A stretch of DNA of 64,000 bases from Bartonella sp. DB5-6 (GTDB lineage: Bacteria > Pseudomonadota > Alphaproteobacteria > Rhizobiales > Rhizobiaceae), in assembly GCF_000278115.1 (NCBI RefSeq), contig NZ_JH725115.1, forward strand, positions 62,001 to 126,000, written 5' to 3'. The position numbers and the translations under genes were made by a program. Shown here piece by piece: positions 31,581-40,629 of the stretch. The number at the start of each line of letters is the position of its first letter. Position 1 is the stretch's first letter. The notes under the pieces are model-generated. The model worked only from the letters and a program-made list of their open reading frames with translations. It was not told the DNA's origin and searched no databases.

Positions 31581-32164
31581 AAATTATAGGGCTTACTGGA
31601 TCAATTGCTATGGGAAAATCAACAGTTGCTGATTTTTTCAAGCAAGCTGGTATTTCTGTTTTTAATGCTGATGAAGCGGTACATCAACTTTATGAGAGTG
31701 AACCAACTTTATCACTTATAGCACGTACATTCCCTAGTATTATTGAAAATGGTAAAGTTAATCGCCTAAAGCTTTCTGAAATTTTGATGAACAATGATAA
31801 AAAATTACAAACATTAGAAAAAATAATCCACCCTTTAGTCAAAAAAAAAGAAAAAGAGTTTATTAATATAGCACGCCAAAAGGGAGAAAAATTAGTTGTT
31901 CTTGATATTCCACTTCTTTTTGAAACAAACAGTGAAAAACGTGTAGACAGTGTAGTTGTTGTGTCTGCTCCACCAGAAATACAAAAAAGGCGTGCAATGA
32001 TTCGTCCAAATATGAATGAAAAAAAATTTACCTTTATCAACACTAAGCAAATGTCTGATGAAAAAAAGCGAGAACATGCTGATTTTATTATTGATACAGG
32101 AAAAGATTTAGAGAATACACGTCAACAAGTTTTTTGCCTGATAAAAAGTTTGCTAAAGAAGTAA
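31577..32164 (+). CDS. coaE: Dephospho-CoA kinase
   Basis: 195 residues. The P-loop GSIAMGKST is at residues 8-16, and the LID/CoA segment [12 protein letters not shown] is present. It performs the last step of CoA synthesis. It is coupled to aroE by a 4-nt overlap and followed after 4 bp by dnaQ. Confidence 0.95.
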   Translation: MKIIGLTGSIAMGKSTVADFFKQAGISVFNADEAVHQLYESEPTLSLIARTFPSIIENGKVNRLKLSEILMNNDKKLQTLEKIIHPLVKKKEKEFINIARQKGEKLVVLDIPLLFETNSEKRVDSVVVVSAPPEIQKRRAMIRPNMNEKKFTFINTKQMSDEKKREHADFIIDTGKDLENTRQQVFCLIKSLLKK

Positions 32165-32168
32165 AATA

Positions 32169-32876
32169 ATGCGTGAAATTATTTTTGATACGGAAACAAC
32201 AGGTTTAGATAAAGAGAAAGATCGCATAATCGAAATCGGTTGTGTAGAGATGGTTGATCATTATCTTACAGGGCGCCGATTCCATGTTTATTTGAATCCG
32301 CAAGGCGTTATTATTCCTGATGAAGTTGTAGCAATTCATGGATTAACCAATGAACGCTTAAAGAATGAAAAAAGTTTTAGTGATATTGCTGATGAGTTTT
32401 TGGAATTTATTAATGACGCAACAATGATTGCACATAATGCGAGTTTTGATATTGGTTTTCTTAATGCAGAATTAGAACGAGCAAATAAACCACTTATCAG
32501 TGTTGATAATATTCTTGATACATTGGCTATGGCGCGGCGTAAATTTCCCATGGGTCCTAATTCTCTTGATGTTTTGTGCAAACGCTTTGGAATTGATAAT
32601 AGCCATCGTGTTCTTCATGGTGCTTTGCTTGATGCGGAGATTCTTGCAGATGTTTATATTGAACTCATTGGTGGAAAGCAGGGCATATTGGGTTTTGATA
32701 ACAGGGGGAGTATTGATGAGGATACTCAAAATAACAAAGATGCTCTCTACGTAGTGAAACTACGCCCACAGCCTTTACCTTCAAGACTAAGTGCACAAGA
32801 AAGAAGTATGCATGCTGACTTTATCAACAAAATGGGTAAAAAAGCTCTGTGGAATGACTTTGAAGTTTCTGAATAG
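32169..32876 (+). CDS. dnaQ: DNA polymerase III epsilon subunit (proofreading exonuclease)
   Basis: 235 residues. DnaQ exonuclease motifs are present: I, FDTETTGLDKEKDRIIEIG; II, AHNASFDIGFLNAEL; III, HRVLHGALLDAEILADVY. The C-terminal part would bind the alpha subunit. It closes the maf-aroE-coaE-dnaQ row. In related genera secB commonly follows, but no secB is seen here. Confidence 0.95.
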   Translation: MREIIFDTETTGLDKEKDRIIEIGCVEMVDHYLTGRRFHVYLNPQGVIIPDEVVAIHGLTNERLKNEKSFSDIADEFLEFINDATMIAHNASFDIGFLNAELERANKPLISVDNILDTLAMARRKFPMGPNSLDVLCKRFGIDNSHRVLHGALLDAEILADVYIELIGGKQGILGFDNRGSIDEDTQNNKDALYVVKLRPQPLPSRLSAQERSMHADFINKMGKKALWNDFEVSE

Positions 32877-32949
32877 TTCAACCACCTTTTCCCTGAAAAA
32901 GTTATTTGAAAACCTAGGAAAAACAAAGCCTTTAGAAATGTGTTCCTCG

Positions 32950-33040
32950 AAAAAATACGGTCGTTGTGGGGAGGGGAACACCACAACGACCCTGTCGCTA
33001 CATAGTACCTCAGCTATCATAGGAGGAGCAAAATGAAAGC
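32950..33040 (-). ncRNA. Candidate small RNA with two anti-Shine-Dalgarno loops (cuckoo/CcsR-like)
   Basis: On the minus strand a -10-like TATAAT (33047-33042) precedes an RNA of about 87 nt. Hairpin 1 pairs GCTTTCAT (33040-33033) with ATGATAGC (33020-33013), one mismatch, and exposes TTTGCTCCTCCT in the loop. Hairpin 2 is a perfect 11-bp stem, GGTCGTTGTGG with CCACAACGACC (32991-32981 and 32969-32959), with CCCCTCC in the loop. It is followed by GTATTTTTT, an intrinsic-terminator layout. Twin hairpins displaying CUCC-type loops are the hallmark of alphaproteobacterial cuckoo RNAs. No good -35 is seen, and the promoter leaves part of the first stem ambiguous. Confidence 0.5.
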
Positions 33041-33074
33041 TATTATATCCTGTAACAGCAAAGAAAAGCTCTAG
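33033..33074 (+). CDS. Possible 13-residue leader ORF upstream of polA
   Basis: ATG at 33033 follows a near-perfect AGGAGGAGC Shine-Dalgarno and encodes MKAIISCNSKEKL before TAG. It is the only obvious translation signal in the 342-bp dnaQ-polA spacer on the plus strand. The same bases form the loop and stem of the candidate minus-strand sRNA, so the strong Shine-Dalgarno may simply be the complement of its anti-SD loop. Confidence 0.2.
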   Translation: MKAIISCNSKEKL

Positions 33075-33218
33075 GTACCAAATATAAAGTGCAACGACTT
33101 CATGCTTTATGAAAAAAGAAAATGGCTTTTTAGAGGCAGGTCGATAAATTTTAAAAATAAGAATGAAAAAAATATATAAAAAAGTGAATTGTTTTTTTAA
33201 TGGAGAAATAAAATTGTC

Positions 33219-36125
33219 ATGAAAGCAACAGATCATCTTTTTTTGGTTGATGGGTCGGGCTATATTTTTCGCGCTTACTACGCTTTGCCACCTTTAAAGC
33301 GCAAAAAGGATGGACTTCCTGTGGGAGCCGTAGCTGGCTTTTGTAATATGCTGTGGAAATTGCTCTGTGATGCACGCAATACAGCTACCGGTGTTGTTCC
33401 AACGCATTTTGCTGTTATTTTTGACTATTCATCCGATACATTTCGAAAAAAAATTTATCCACAATATAAAGCTAATCGGGAGGCACCTCCTGAAGATCTT
33501 ATTCCTCAATTTGCTCTAATACGCCAAGCAACAAGGGCTTTTAATTTGCCTTGTATCGAAAAGGAAGGATTTGAAGCAGATGATTTAATTGCTACTTATG
33601 CAACACAGGCAACAAAGATTGGAGCAAAAACAACGATTATCTCTTCTGATAAAGATCTGATGCAATTAGTAAATACACATGTATTTTTATATGATGGAAT
33701 GAAAGATAAGCATATCGGTATTTCTGAGGTTATAGAGAAATGGGGTGTTGTTCCTGAAAAAATGGTTGATTTGCAAGCTTTGATTGGAGATCAGACAGAT
33801 AATGTTCCAGGCATTCCGGGTATTGGCCCCAAAATTGCAGCCCAATTGCTGGATCAATTTGGTTCTCTCGATCTTTTATTGCAACGAGTAACAGAAGTTA
33901 AACAAACAAAACGGCGTGAAAATATTCAAATTTATAGTGAACAAGCAAAAATTTCTCGTGAACTCGTTCGGCTTAAAACAGATGTACCTGTAGATAATGA
34001 TTTAGATGATTTTGTTTTAGAATCACAAGATGGTCCACGCTTAATCGCCTTTCTTAAAGCGATGGAATTTACGACATTAACACGTCGTGTAGCAGCAACA
34101 ATGGAATGTGACGCAGCAGTTATTGATACACTCGATATAAACGTTGAGTGGGAAAAACCCGCCCACGAGCGTGATTCTGATGTCAAAAAAATTGAGAGAG
34201 CATCTTTTCATGATTTCTCTGAGAATTCTCCACAATGTTTAGCACAAAAACGTAAAGATCAAGCTCTTACCCAAAAAATTACAAGAGATGCCTATACAAC
34301 TATTCTTAATGAAGAAATTTTGAAAGAATGGTTATCAAAAATACAAGAACAAGGCTTCTTTTCTTTTGATACTGAAACGACTTCACTTGATCCACTACAA
34401 GCGAAGCTGGTTGGTTTTTCATTAGCATTACAGCCGGGAGAAGCTGCCTATGTGCCCCTTGAACACGTTGAAGGGGGAGATGATCTTTTAGGCGGTGGGC
34501 GTATTGTTGAGCAGATTGAAGTACAAAAGGCTTTGGCACTTTTAAAGCCGATATTAGAAGATCAATCGGTGTTAAAAATTGGTCAGAATATAAAGTATGA
34601 TTGGTTAGTCATGAAGCAATACGGCGTTGTGATGCGTTCTTTTGATGACACCATGCTTTTATCATATGTTTTAGATACAGGAACTCTAACACATAATATG
34701 GACGATTTATCTAAGCGTTGGCTTGGACATAAACCTATAGCTTACAAAGATCTAACATATAACGGAAAAAAGATTACTTCTTTTGCGCAAGTGGATTTAA
34801 AACAGGCGACCCTTTATGCGGCGGAGGATGCTGATGTAACGCTCCGTTTATGGCAAGTTTTAAAACCACAACTCGTGGCGCAAGGGATGACAAAAATTTA
34901 TGAACGTCTTGATCGACCACTGATAGAAGTTCTTGCAAGAATGGAAGAACGTGGAATTCTCGTTGATAGACAGATTTTATTGCGTCTTTCAGGAGAATTA
35001 GCGCAGGCTGCTTTTATTTTAGAAGAGGAAATTTATCAGCTTGCTGAGGAGAAATTTAATCTTGCCTCACCAAAGCAATTGGGTGATATACTTTTTGGCA
35101 AAATGGGGTTGCCTGGAGGTGCTAAAACGAAAGGTGGACAGTGGTCAACTTCTGCACAGACCTTAGAGGAGTTAGCTGCTGATGGTCATATTTTACCTCG
35201 TAAAATTATTGATTGGCGTCAACTTGCAAAACTAAAATCTACCTATGCAGATGCTCTACCTTCTTATATTTTTCCAAAAACAGGGCGTGTTCATACCAAT
35301 TATTCTTTAGCAATAACAACAACGGGACGGTTATCATCATCAGAACCTAACTTACAAAATATTCCAGTGCGGACTGCTGAAGGACGTAAAATACGCACGG
35401 CTTTCATTGCTCCAAAAGGACATGTACTACTATCGGCTGATTATAGCCAGATTGAATTGCGCATTCTTGCACATATTGCCGACATTACGGCGCTAAAGGA
35501 AGCTTTTGCCCAAGGTCAGGATATTCACGCTATAACGGCATCGCAAATGTTTGGGGTTTCGATAGAAGGAATGTCCTCAGATATACGACGACGTGCGAAA
35601 GCGATTAATTTTGGCATTATTTATGGCATTTCAGCTTTTGGATTAGCGAATCAATTGGGTCTGTCGCGACAGGAGGCTGGGCGTTATATTCAACTTTATT
35701 TTGAAAGATTTCCGGGAATTAAAGATTATATGGAGAAGACTAAAACATTTGTACGCCAAAATGGTTATGTAGAGACCATTTTTGGACGCCGTGTCCATTA
35801 TCCGGAAATAAAAGCGGCTAATCTACAAATTCGTTCTTTTAATGAACGTGCTGCTATTAATGCACCGATTCAAGGTTCAGCGGCGGATATTATTCGTCGT
35901 GCCATGATTCAAATGGAAGGTGCTTTGGAAAAAGAAAAACTATCGGCAAAGATGTTGCTACAAGTGCATGATGAACTCATTTTTGAAGTACCAGAAAATG
36001 AAAGTGAAAAAACCATGGCTGTCGTTAAAAAGGTTATGGAAAATGCTACAATGCCGGCTCTTTCTTTATCTGTACCACTTGAAGTGAAAGTAATGGTTGC
36101 TCAAAATTGGGATGAAGCACATTAG
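33219..36125 (+). CDS. polA: DNA polymerase I
   Basis: 968 residues. The N-terminal 5'-3' exonuclease has LFLVDGSGYIFRAYYALPP, IVDLQALIGDQTDNVPGIPG-type helix-hairpin-helix residues and acidic metal ligands. A 3'-5' exonuclease domain is present with FDTETTSLDPL and a YAAEDADVTLRL motif. The polymerase core carries LLSADYSQIELRILAHI (motif A), RRRAKAINFGIIYG (motif B) and LLQVHDELIFEV (motif C). Proofreading residues look intact. The stop codon overlaps that of the convergent downstream gene (shared TTAG). Confidence 0.97.
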   Translation: MKATDHLFLVDGSGYIFRAYYALPPLKRKKDGLPVGAVAGFCNMLWKLLCDARNTATGVVPTHFAVIFDYSSDTFRKKIYPQYKANREAPPEDLIPQFALIRQATRAFNLPCIEKEGFEADDLIATYATQATKIGAKTTIISSDKDLMQLVNTHVFLYDGMKDKHIGISEVIEKWGVVPEKMVDLQALIGDQTDNVPGIPGIGPKIAAQLLDQFGSLDLLLQRVTEVKQTKRRENIQIYSEQAKISRELVRLKTDVPVDNDLDDFVLESQDGPRLIAFLKAMEFTTLTRRVAATMECDAAVIDTLDINVEWEKPAHERDSDVKKIERASFHDFSENSPQCLAQKRKDQALTQKITRDAYTTILNEEILKEWLSKIQEQGFFSFDTETTSLDPLQAKLVGFSLALQPGEAAYVPLEHVEGGDDLLGGGRIVEQIEVQKALALLKPILEDQSVLKIGQNIKYDWLVMKQYGVVMRSFDDTMLLSYVLDTGTLTHNMDDLSKRWLGHKPIAYKDLTYNGKKITSFAQVDLKQATLYAAEDADVTLRLWQVLKPQLVAQGMTKIYERLDRPLIEVLARMEERGILVDRQILLRLSGELAQAAFILEEEIYQLAEEKFNLASPKQLGDILFGKMGLPGGAKTKGGQWSTSAQTLEELAADGHILPRKIIDWRQLAKLKSTYADALPSYIFPKTGRVHTNYSLAITTTGRLSSSEPNLQNIPVRTAEGRKIRTAFIAPKGHVLLSADYSQIELRILAHIADITALKEAFAQGQDIHAITASQMFGVSIEGMSSDIRRRAKAINFGIIYGISAFGLANQLGLSRQEAGRYIQLYFERFPGIKDYMEKTKTFVRQNGYVETIFGRRVHYPEIKAANLQIRSFNERAAINAPIQGSAADIIRRAMIQMEGALEKEKLSAKMLLQVHDELIFEVPENESEKTMAVVKKVMENATMPALSLSVPLEVKVMVAQNWDEAH

Positions 36126-37000
36126 CCTTTTTCACTTATTTTGTTCTTAATAATGGTCATTGCATTAGCAAGGTCAAGATAAGCTTTGATAGGCAAATGA
36201 TCTGAAGCAATACGTGCAAGTGGTGAATAATGATTTTCAATATTTGTCACCAATTGATGGGGAAAAGCAAGAATTCTATCAAGAGCCAAAAAAGGAAAAC
36301 GAGAAGGAAAGCTTGGTACAGTTCCAAGTGTGCTATCGAAATAGGGAGAAAAATGATTTAAAGAAGAGCCTTTACCCATCCGCCATTCATTAAAATCTCC
36401 AACGAGGAGTGTAGGCATAAGGGGGCGTTTTTGAAGAAGTGTAAAGAGCGTTTTTGTTTGTTGATTACGAGAATGGCGCAATAAGCCAAAATGAGCGGCA
36501 ATAATACGAATAAGTCCTACTTCCATTTCAAACTCTACAATTACAGCACCACGTGGTTCAATACCAGGAAGAGTGAGTTGTAAGATATCTCGTACATGCC
36601 CTTTTCGCAAAAAAAGAGCGTTACCATGCCAGCCATGCCCTTGAGGTGACATGGTATTCAGGGGTACAGGGATTAGACCTGTTTCGGCTTTTAACAATTG
36701 AAGATCAATCAAGCCAATTCGTTCACCAAAACGTTTGTCTGCTTCTTGAAGAGCAAGAATATCAACACTCAGTTCAGAAATAACACGTACAATACGCGTA
36801 GGATTAAAAATTTTATCAACACCTACGCATTTGTGAACATTATAGGAAGCAACAGTAAGATCATAGTTATTGTTTTGATTGATTATCTCTGATCGATGAC
36901 GAGAATGGCTGCGAATAGCATGTAAAAGGGAACTACGAAGCTTTTGCTGGATAAATGAGGTAAACTGAGAAAATTTTTGCTTGTAAAGTATCTTTATCAT
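36122..37000 (-). CDS. Endonuclease/exonuclease/phosphatase (EEP) family protein
   Basis: 292 residues. EEP-fold motifs are ASYNVHKCVGV, DILALQEADKRFG (metal-binding Glu), GNALFLRKG, LVGDFNEWRMGKG (Asp/Asn) and SDHLPIKAYLDL (catalytic His). Targets of such proteins range from abasic DNA to phospholipid head groups and cannot be predicted here. The N-terminal 40 residues are basic, without a clear signal peptide. It overlaps polA tail to tail by 4 bp. Confidence 0.85.
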   Translation of the reverse strand: MIKILYKQKFSQFTSFIQQKLRSSLLHAIRSHSRHRSEIINQNNNYDLTVASYNVHKCVGVDKIFNPTRIVRVISELSVDILALQEADKRFGERIGLIDLQLLKAETGLIPVPLNTMSPQGHGWHGNALFLRKGHVRDILQLTLPGIEPRGAVIVEFEMEVGLIRIIAAHFGLLRHSRNQQTKTLFTLLQKRPLMPTLLVGDFNEWRMGKGSSLNHFSPYFDSTLGTVPSFPSRFPFLALDRILAFPHQLVTNIENHYSPLARIASDHLPIKAYLDLANAMTIIKNKISEKG

Positions 37001-37051
37001 TTTGTGAAGTGGGTTGTGCGAGAAGGTAAAAGGTAAGCATTTGTGCTAAAA

Positions 37052-37086
37052 ACAAAAAAACCTTGTCTCTCAAAAGAAACAAGGTT
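37052..37086 (-). terminator. Intrinsic terminator of the BI-1/ybhL gene
   Basis: On the minus strand AACCTTGT (37086-37079) pairs with ACAAGGTT (37066-37059) and is followed by a seven-T run. It lies 33 bp after the BI-1 stop codon. Confidence 0.88.
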
Positions 37087-37118
37087 CTTTAATTGAACTA
37101 TAACTTTGACTTTCGCAA

Positions 37119-37892
37119 TCAATCACGGTTTGAGCCGAGAAATTGCAGCAAGAAAACAAACATATTAATGAAATCAAGATAAAGATTTAGTGCACCCATA
37201 ATAATCTTACGACCTTTCGTGTCACTTTCATCTCCTTCGTAATACATCAATTTAATGTTTTGTGTGTCGTAAGCTGTTAAACCAGCAAAAATCAACACAC
37301 CAATCACGGAGATAGCAAATTGCAAGGCACTTGATCCAAGAAAGATATTCACAATCATAGACAACAACAAACCAATCAGACCCATAAAAAGGAATGAACC
37401 AATCGCCGTGAGATCACGCTTTGTTGTGTAACCATAAAGTGAAAGAGAACCAAAAGCAGCAGCGGTAATGACAAACGTTTGCACAATACTTTCTGTTGTA
37501 TAGCGCAAAACGATCGAGGACAGTGAAAGTCCAACGAGAGCAGCATAACCAAAAAAGAGACTACGAGCTGCACTTGTACTCAATGTGTTGATTTTAAAAC
37601 TGAGGAATAATACCGCCACAAGTGGTGCAAACATAATAATATAAGAGAATGGCGAGGTATAAAATGTTACTCCAAACGGGGTTAAGTAAACACTGCTATT
37701 GATTTGAGCGGCTGCTTGGCTCATATCTGTTGTCGTTGCTAATGATGCAACTGCGTAAGCGGCAGCAGCTGTAATAAGCAAACCAATGGCCATTGTATTA
37801 TAGACGCCCAGCATATAGCTGCGCAATCCTTGATCTATTGATGCATCGGCACGAGAAACAGACGCCGAACGTAATTTTTTGAAATCAGCCAT
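37119..37892 (-). CDS. ybhL: Bax inhibitor-1/YccA/YbhL family inner-membrane protein
   Basis: 257 residues from the ATG at 37892 (MADFKKLRSASVSRADASID), with AAGGA about 9 nt upstream; the open frame extends further but into the structured leader. Seven hydrophobic segments and GALNLYLDFINMFVFLLQFLG at the C-terminus are characteristic of BI-1 proteins. Eukaryotic and bacterial relatives are pH-sensitive calcium-leak channels, so a role in ion homeostasis or stress is inferred. It is a monocistronic gene with its own promoter, leader and terminator. Confidence 0.93.
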   Translation of the reverse strand: MADFKKLRSASVSRADASIDQGLRSYMLGVYNTMAIGLLITAAAAYAVASLATTTDMSQAAAQINSSVYLTPFGVTFYTSPFSYIIMFAPLVAVLFLSFKINTLSTSAARSLFFGYAALVGLSLSSIVLRYTTESIVQTFVITAAAFGSLSLYGYTTKRDLTAIGSFLFMGLIGLLLSMIVNIFLGSSALQFAISVIGVLIFAGLTAYDTQNIKLMYYEGDESDTKGRKIIMGALNLYLDFINMFVFLLQFLGSNRD

Positions 37893-38036
37893 AATATAAA
37901 GTCCTTTAGCATATGTTCCGCCAGATGTTGGAGTTGAAAAGAATCTCTCTCGCCACGAAAGGAAGTCTTGTACAAACTTTATTATCTCAGCATATACAAC
38001 CAACTCCAGGTGCCGCTGGCGGAATCCAGCATACCT
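37893..38036 (-). ncRNA. ybhL leader, structured 5' UTR of the BI-1 gene
   Basis: The leader forms a long two-step hairpin: CTGGCGGAA (38016-38024) is complementary to TTCCGCCAG (37916-37924), and CAACTCCA (38001-38008) to TGGAGTTG (37929-37936), plus strand given. The base of the stem lies about 20 nt upstream of the start codon, near the Shine-Dalgarno. Position and host gene agree with the ybhL leader motif described for Alphaproteobacteria (Rfam ybhL). The effector, if any, is unknown. Confidence 0.75.
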
Positions 38037-38041
38037 CCCTT

Positions 38042-38070
38042 TATTATGGAGATTTATTTTAAAATTACAA
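38042..38070 (-). promoter_or_regulatory. Candidate promoter of the ybhL leader
   Basis: On the minus strand TTGTAA (38070-38065) is followed after 16-17 nt by CATAAT/ATAATA (38048-38042). The predicted start near 38035 coincides with the 5' end of the structured leader. Confidence 0.42.
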
Positions 38071-38179
38071 GAGACTTGTCTGGGGAAGAAACCTTACAAA
38101 TTAGTAAGGAAAAGTCTTTTTTGTAACAAAACCATTATACTGTATGAAATACAGCTATTCTAGATGGATAAATAGGCTC

Positions 38180-38683
38180 TTATTTGGAAAATGTATGATT
38201 GGAAGGACGTTTTGATTTTATCCAGATGTGCAATTCTTCAATAAGAATAGTAATGACACCGAGCGTGATAAAACTATCTGCAAGATTGAAAATAGCAAAA
38301 TAAAAAATATCATCAATATGAAAGAGTATATAATCAGTGACATGGTGAAAACGGATGCGGTCAATAAGATTGCCTATAGCTCCGCCAATAATAAGGGTAA
38401 GACCAAAGCGCGTTAAAGACTTTTTATATTCAACATTTTTCCAGAGCCATAAAAGAAAAGCAATAACAGCGAATGTAATGGCAATAAGTCCCCACTGCGA
38501 AAAAGAAGAAAAAAACGAAAATGCAATGCCAGAATTACGCACATGGTAGAGGGAAAGAAAAGGAAAAAGAGGGCTTTCTGTTCCTAAAGGCATATTGTGC
38601 ATAACCCAGTATTTTATTGCTTGATCAAACCCTACAGTAAGTATCAAGCCAAGGAGAAAAAGAGGGAGTGATTTACGCATCAT
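38180..38683 (-). CDS. lspA: Lipoprotein signal peptidase (signal peptidase II)
   Basis: 167 residues with four membrane segments. The two catalytic aspartates lie in GGAIGNLIDRI and FNLADSFITLG. It cleaves prolipoproteins before the lipidated cysteine and so would process the Omp19-like lipoprotein of this window. The start codon overlaps the end of the SpoU-type gene by 11 nt, indicating a coupled operon. Confidence 0.95.
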   Translation of the reverse strand: MMRKSLPLFLLGLILTVGFDQAIKYWVMHNMPLGTESPLFPFLSLYHVRNSGIAFSFFSSFSQWGLIAITFAVIAFLLWLWKNVEYKKSLTRFGLTLIIGGAIGNLIDRIRFHHVTDYILFHIDDIFYFAIFNLADSFITLGVITILIEELHIWIKSKRPSNHTFSK

Positions 38684-39527
38684 GTTCTGGCCTCACATGT
38701 TCCAGTGTTAAATAAGGGCGGCGAATTTCATAAAGCATAATAGCTGTTGCTATCGCCAAATTAAGCGAATCAGCGCGCCCACTTTGCGGAATACGTGCGA
38801 GTTGATCACAACGATTCGCAAGGTTATCTGGTAACCCCTGTTTTTCATTTCCCATTAAAAGTATAATAGGTCCGCCTTTGAAATCAATTGTACGATAATC
38901 GGTAGATCCTTTGAGATGCGTGCCAATGATCATGCCTTTAAAGTAAGCAGACCAGTTTAAAAAGGTGCTTTCATCAAAACGATAAAGTGGAATGGAAAAA
39001 ATTGATCCCATTGTTGCGCGGACTGTTTCGGGTGAGAAAGGGTCTGTTGTTTCGCCAATCAAAATAACGCCTTTAGCTCCTACGGCATCTGCAGTGCGAA
39101 TAATGGTGCCAAGATTTCCAGGATCACGCACCCGATCAAGCGCAACATAAACGTTACCGACTTGTTCTTTTATCATTTCAAGTGGTTGCCACTGTTGTTT
39201 GAAAATACCAATAACTGTTTGTGGGTTATCACGGCGAGTAATAGATTCCATCACCTTTTGTGAGGCTTTTATGACAAAACCACCATTGGCTACAGTGCGC
39301 GCAGCGGTGTTTTCAATAGCAGTGTTCTCTATTTTGCTTTTAGAAAAAATGAGTGTTTGTATTGTCCAGCCGAGATTGAGAGCATCAATCACTAATTTCA
39401 GTCCTTCTGCCATGAAAAGACCTTCTCGATTACGGTTTTTTTTCTGATTAAGTGCCCGAAGGTTTTTGATGATGGGATTGCTAAGAGAGGTGATTTCTTT
39501 AACCTTACCGATTTTTGGTATACACAT
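38673..39527 (-). CDS. SpoU/TrmH-family RNA 2'-O-methyltransferase
   Basis: 284 residues from the ATG at 39527; a TTG at 39542 inside the upstream gene is less likely. The N-terminal substrate-binding domain is followed by the SPOUT knot: ALDRVRDPGNLGTIIRTADA, ILLMGNEKQGLP and IPQSGRADSLNLAIATAIMLYE are the three SpoU motifs. It should methylate 2'-OH groups of rRNA or tRNA. RlmB/TsnR-like and TrmH-like roles cannot be separated by eye. Confidence 0.9.
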   Translation of the reverse strand: MCIPKIGKVKEITSLSNPIIKNLRALNQKKNRNREGLFMAEGLKLVIDALNLGWTIQTLIFSKSKIENTAIENTAARTVANGGFVIKASQKVMESITRRDNPQTVIGIFKQQWQPLEMIKEQVGNVYVALDRVRDPGNLGTIIRTADAVGAKGVILIGETTDPFSPETVRATMGSIFSIPLYRFDESTFLNWSAYFKGMIIGTHLKGSTDYRTIDFKGGPIILLMGNEKQGLPDNLANRCDQLARIPQSGRADSLNLAIATAIMLYEIRRPYLTLEHVRPEHDA

Positions 39528-39529
39528 AT

Positions 39530-40462
39530 TCAGGCAATCCAACGGCTAAAAAGAGAAGTAGAAAGGGCACGTCCCGCAGATTCTTCACGCAAGATTAGTT
39601 CTCCTGATTCAACCGTACCACCAAAGTTTATGAATTCATCACACATTAAAGTATGAAGTGCGTAGAAGGAAGCACGAATAGAATAAGCGGTAAGGACGAT
39701 AGAAAGAGGTTTATCGGAGAGCAGTTTACGACAGTTTGTGATCATCGCTGGTAAATGATCAAACAGTTGCCAAATTTCGCCATGGGGTCCACGTCCGTAG
39801 GCTGGGGGGTCGAGAAGAATCATATCATAGTTTTTTTTTCGACGCAGTTCGCGTTCGACAAATTTTATGGCATCATCACAGATCCAGCGAATAGAACGAT
39901 TTGATAATCCAGCTTTTTCTTGATTCGCTTTTGCCCAAGCGATAGCTTTTTTAGATGCATCAACATGCGTAACATTTGCGCCAGCACGTGCGCCAATCAG
40001 AGAGGCAATACCTGTGTAGCCAAAAAGATTGAGTAATTTGATTGGGCGTGTCGTTTTGACAATTTGTTCTTCCATAAAACGCCAATGGGCATTTTGTTCA
40101 GGAAAGACCCCTACATGACGAAAGGAAGTAAAACGACCTAGAAAAGACAGTCCATTCCAAGAAAGTGGCCAAGTTTCACCAAGCGGTTTCTTAGGAAAAT
40201 GCCAGCGACCAATGCTTTCTTCATCTCGATTGCCTGTGAAAATAGCATCAACATTAGCCCATTGCTCTTGTGATAAAACGGGTTTCCATAGTGCTTGACC
40301 TTCAGGACGAATAATGTGATAACCTCCATAACGCTCTAATTTTTGCCCATTACCAGAATCAATGAGAGCATAATCTGCACTCATACCTGTTTCTAAAATA
40401 AGAGGTAACTTTTCTTGCGGATATCTATTATTATGGTGAGGTTTAAAGTATTGTGCAGGCAT
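39530..40462 (-). CDS. Class I SAM-dependent methyltransferase (RlmI/RlmK-like)
   Basis: 310 residues from the ATG at 40462; a GTG at 40474 would add four. The SAM-binding motif is LLNLFGYTGIASLIGARAGA, followed by THVDASKKAIAWAK. The catalytic-type DMILLDPPAYGRGP resembles the D-P-P-(F/Y) motif of N- and C5-base methyltransferases acting on rRNA. It directly precedes the SpoU gene. The substrate is unknown. Confidence 0.85.
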   Translation of the reverse strand: MPAQYFKPHHNNRYPQEKLPLILETGMSADYALIDSGNGQKLERYGGYHIIRPEGQALWKPVLSQEQWANVDAIFTGNRDEESIGRWHFPKKPLGETWPLSWNGLSFLGRFTSFRHVGVFPEQNAHWRFMEEQIVKTTRPIKLLNLFGYTGIASLIGARAGANVTHVDASKKAIAWAKANQEKAGLSNRSIRWICDDAIKFVERELRRKKNYDMILLDPPAYGRGPHGEIWQLFDHLPAMITNCRKLLSDKPLSIVLTAYSIRASFYALHTLMCDEFINFGGTVESGELILREESAGRALSTSLFSRWIA

Positions 40463-40629
40463 ATTTTGTATCACGATACAGGTATTTTTAAAAATTCACG
40501 TTACAAACCTCTTGAATTTCAAGTAAGAGTGCAAAGAGGCTAAAATAAATTAAAACATGTATATAAAAAAAGAAAAAGGGTATTTTTATTCTTTATTGAA
40601 CACTATAAATAAAGAGTACTAAAATACTA

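Noticed and set aside
32787-33236. Open frame of 149 codons on the minus strand between dnaQ and polA
   Set aside because: It overlaps the end of dnaQ and the start of polA, has no domain signal, and contains the sRNA-like hairpins.
40590-40615. TCTTTATT/AATAAAGA inverted repeat after the LapA-domain gene
   Set aside because: AT-only stem without a T run in the direction of transcription; chance is likely in such AT-rich DNA.
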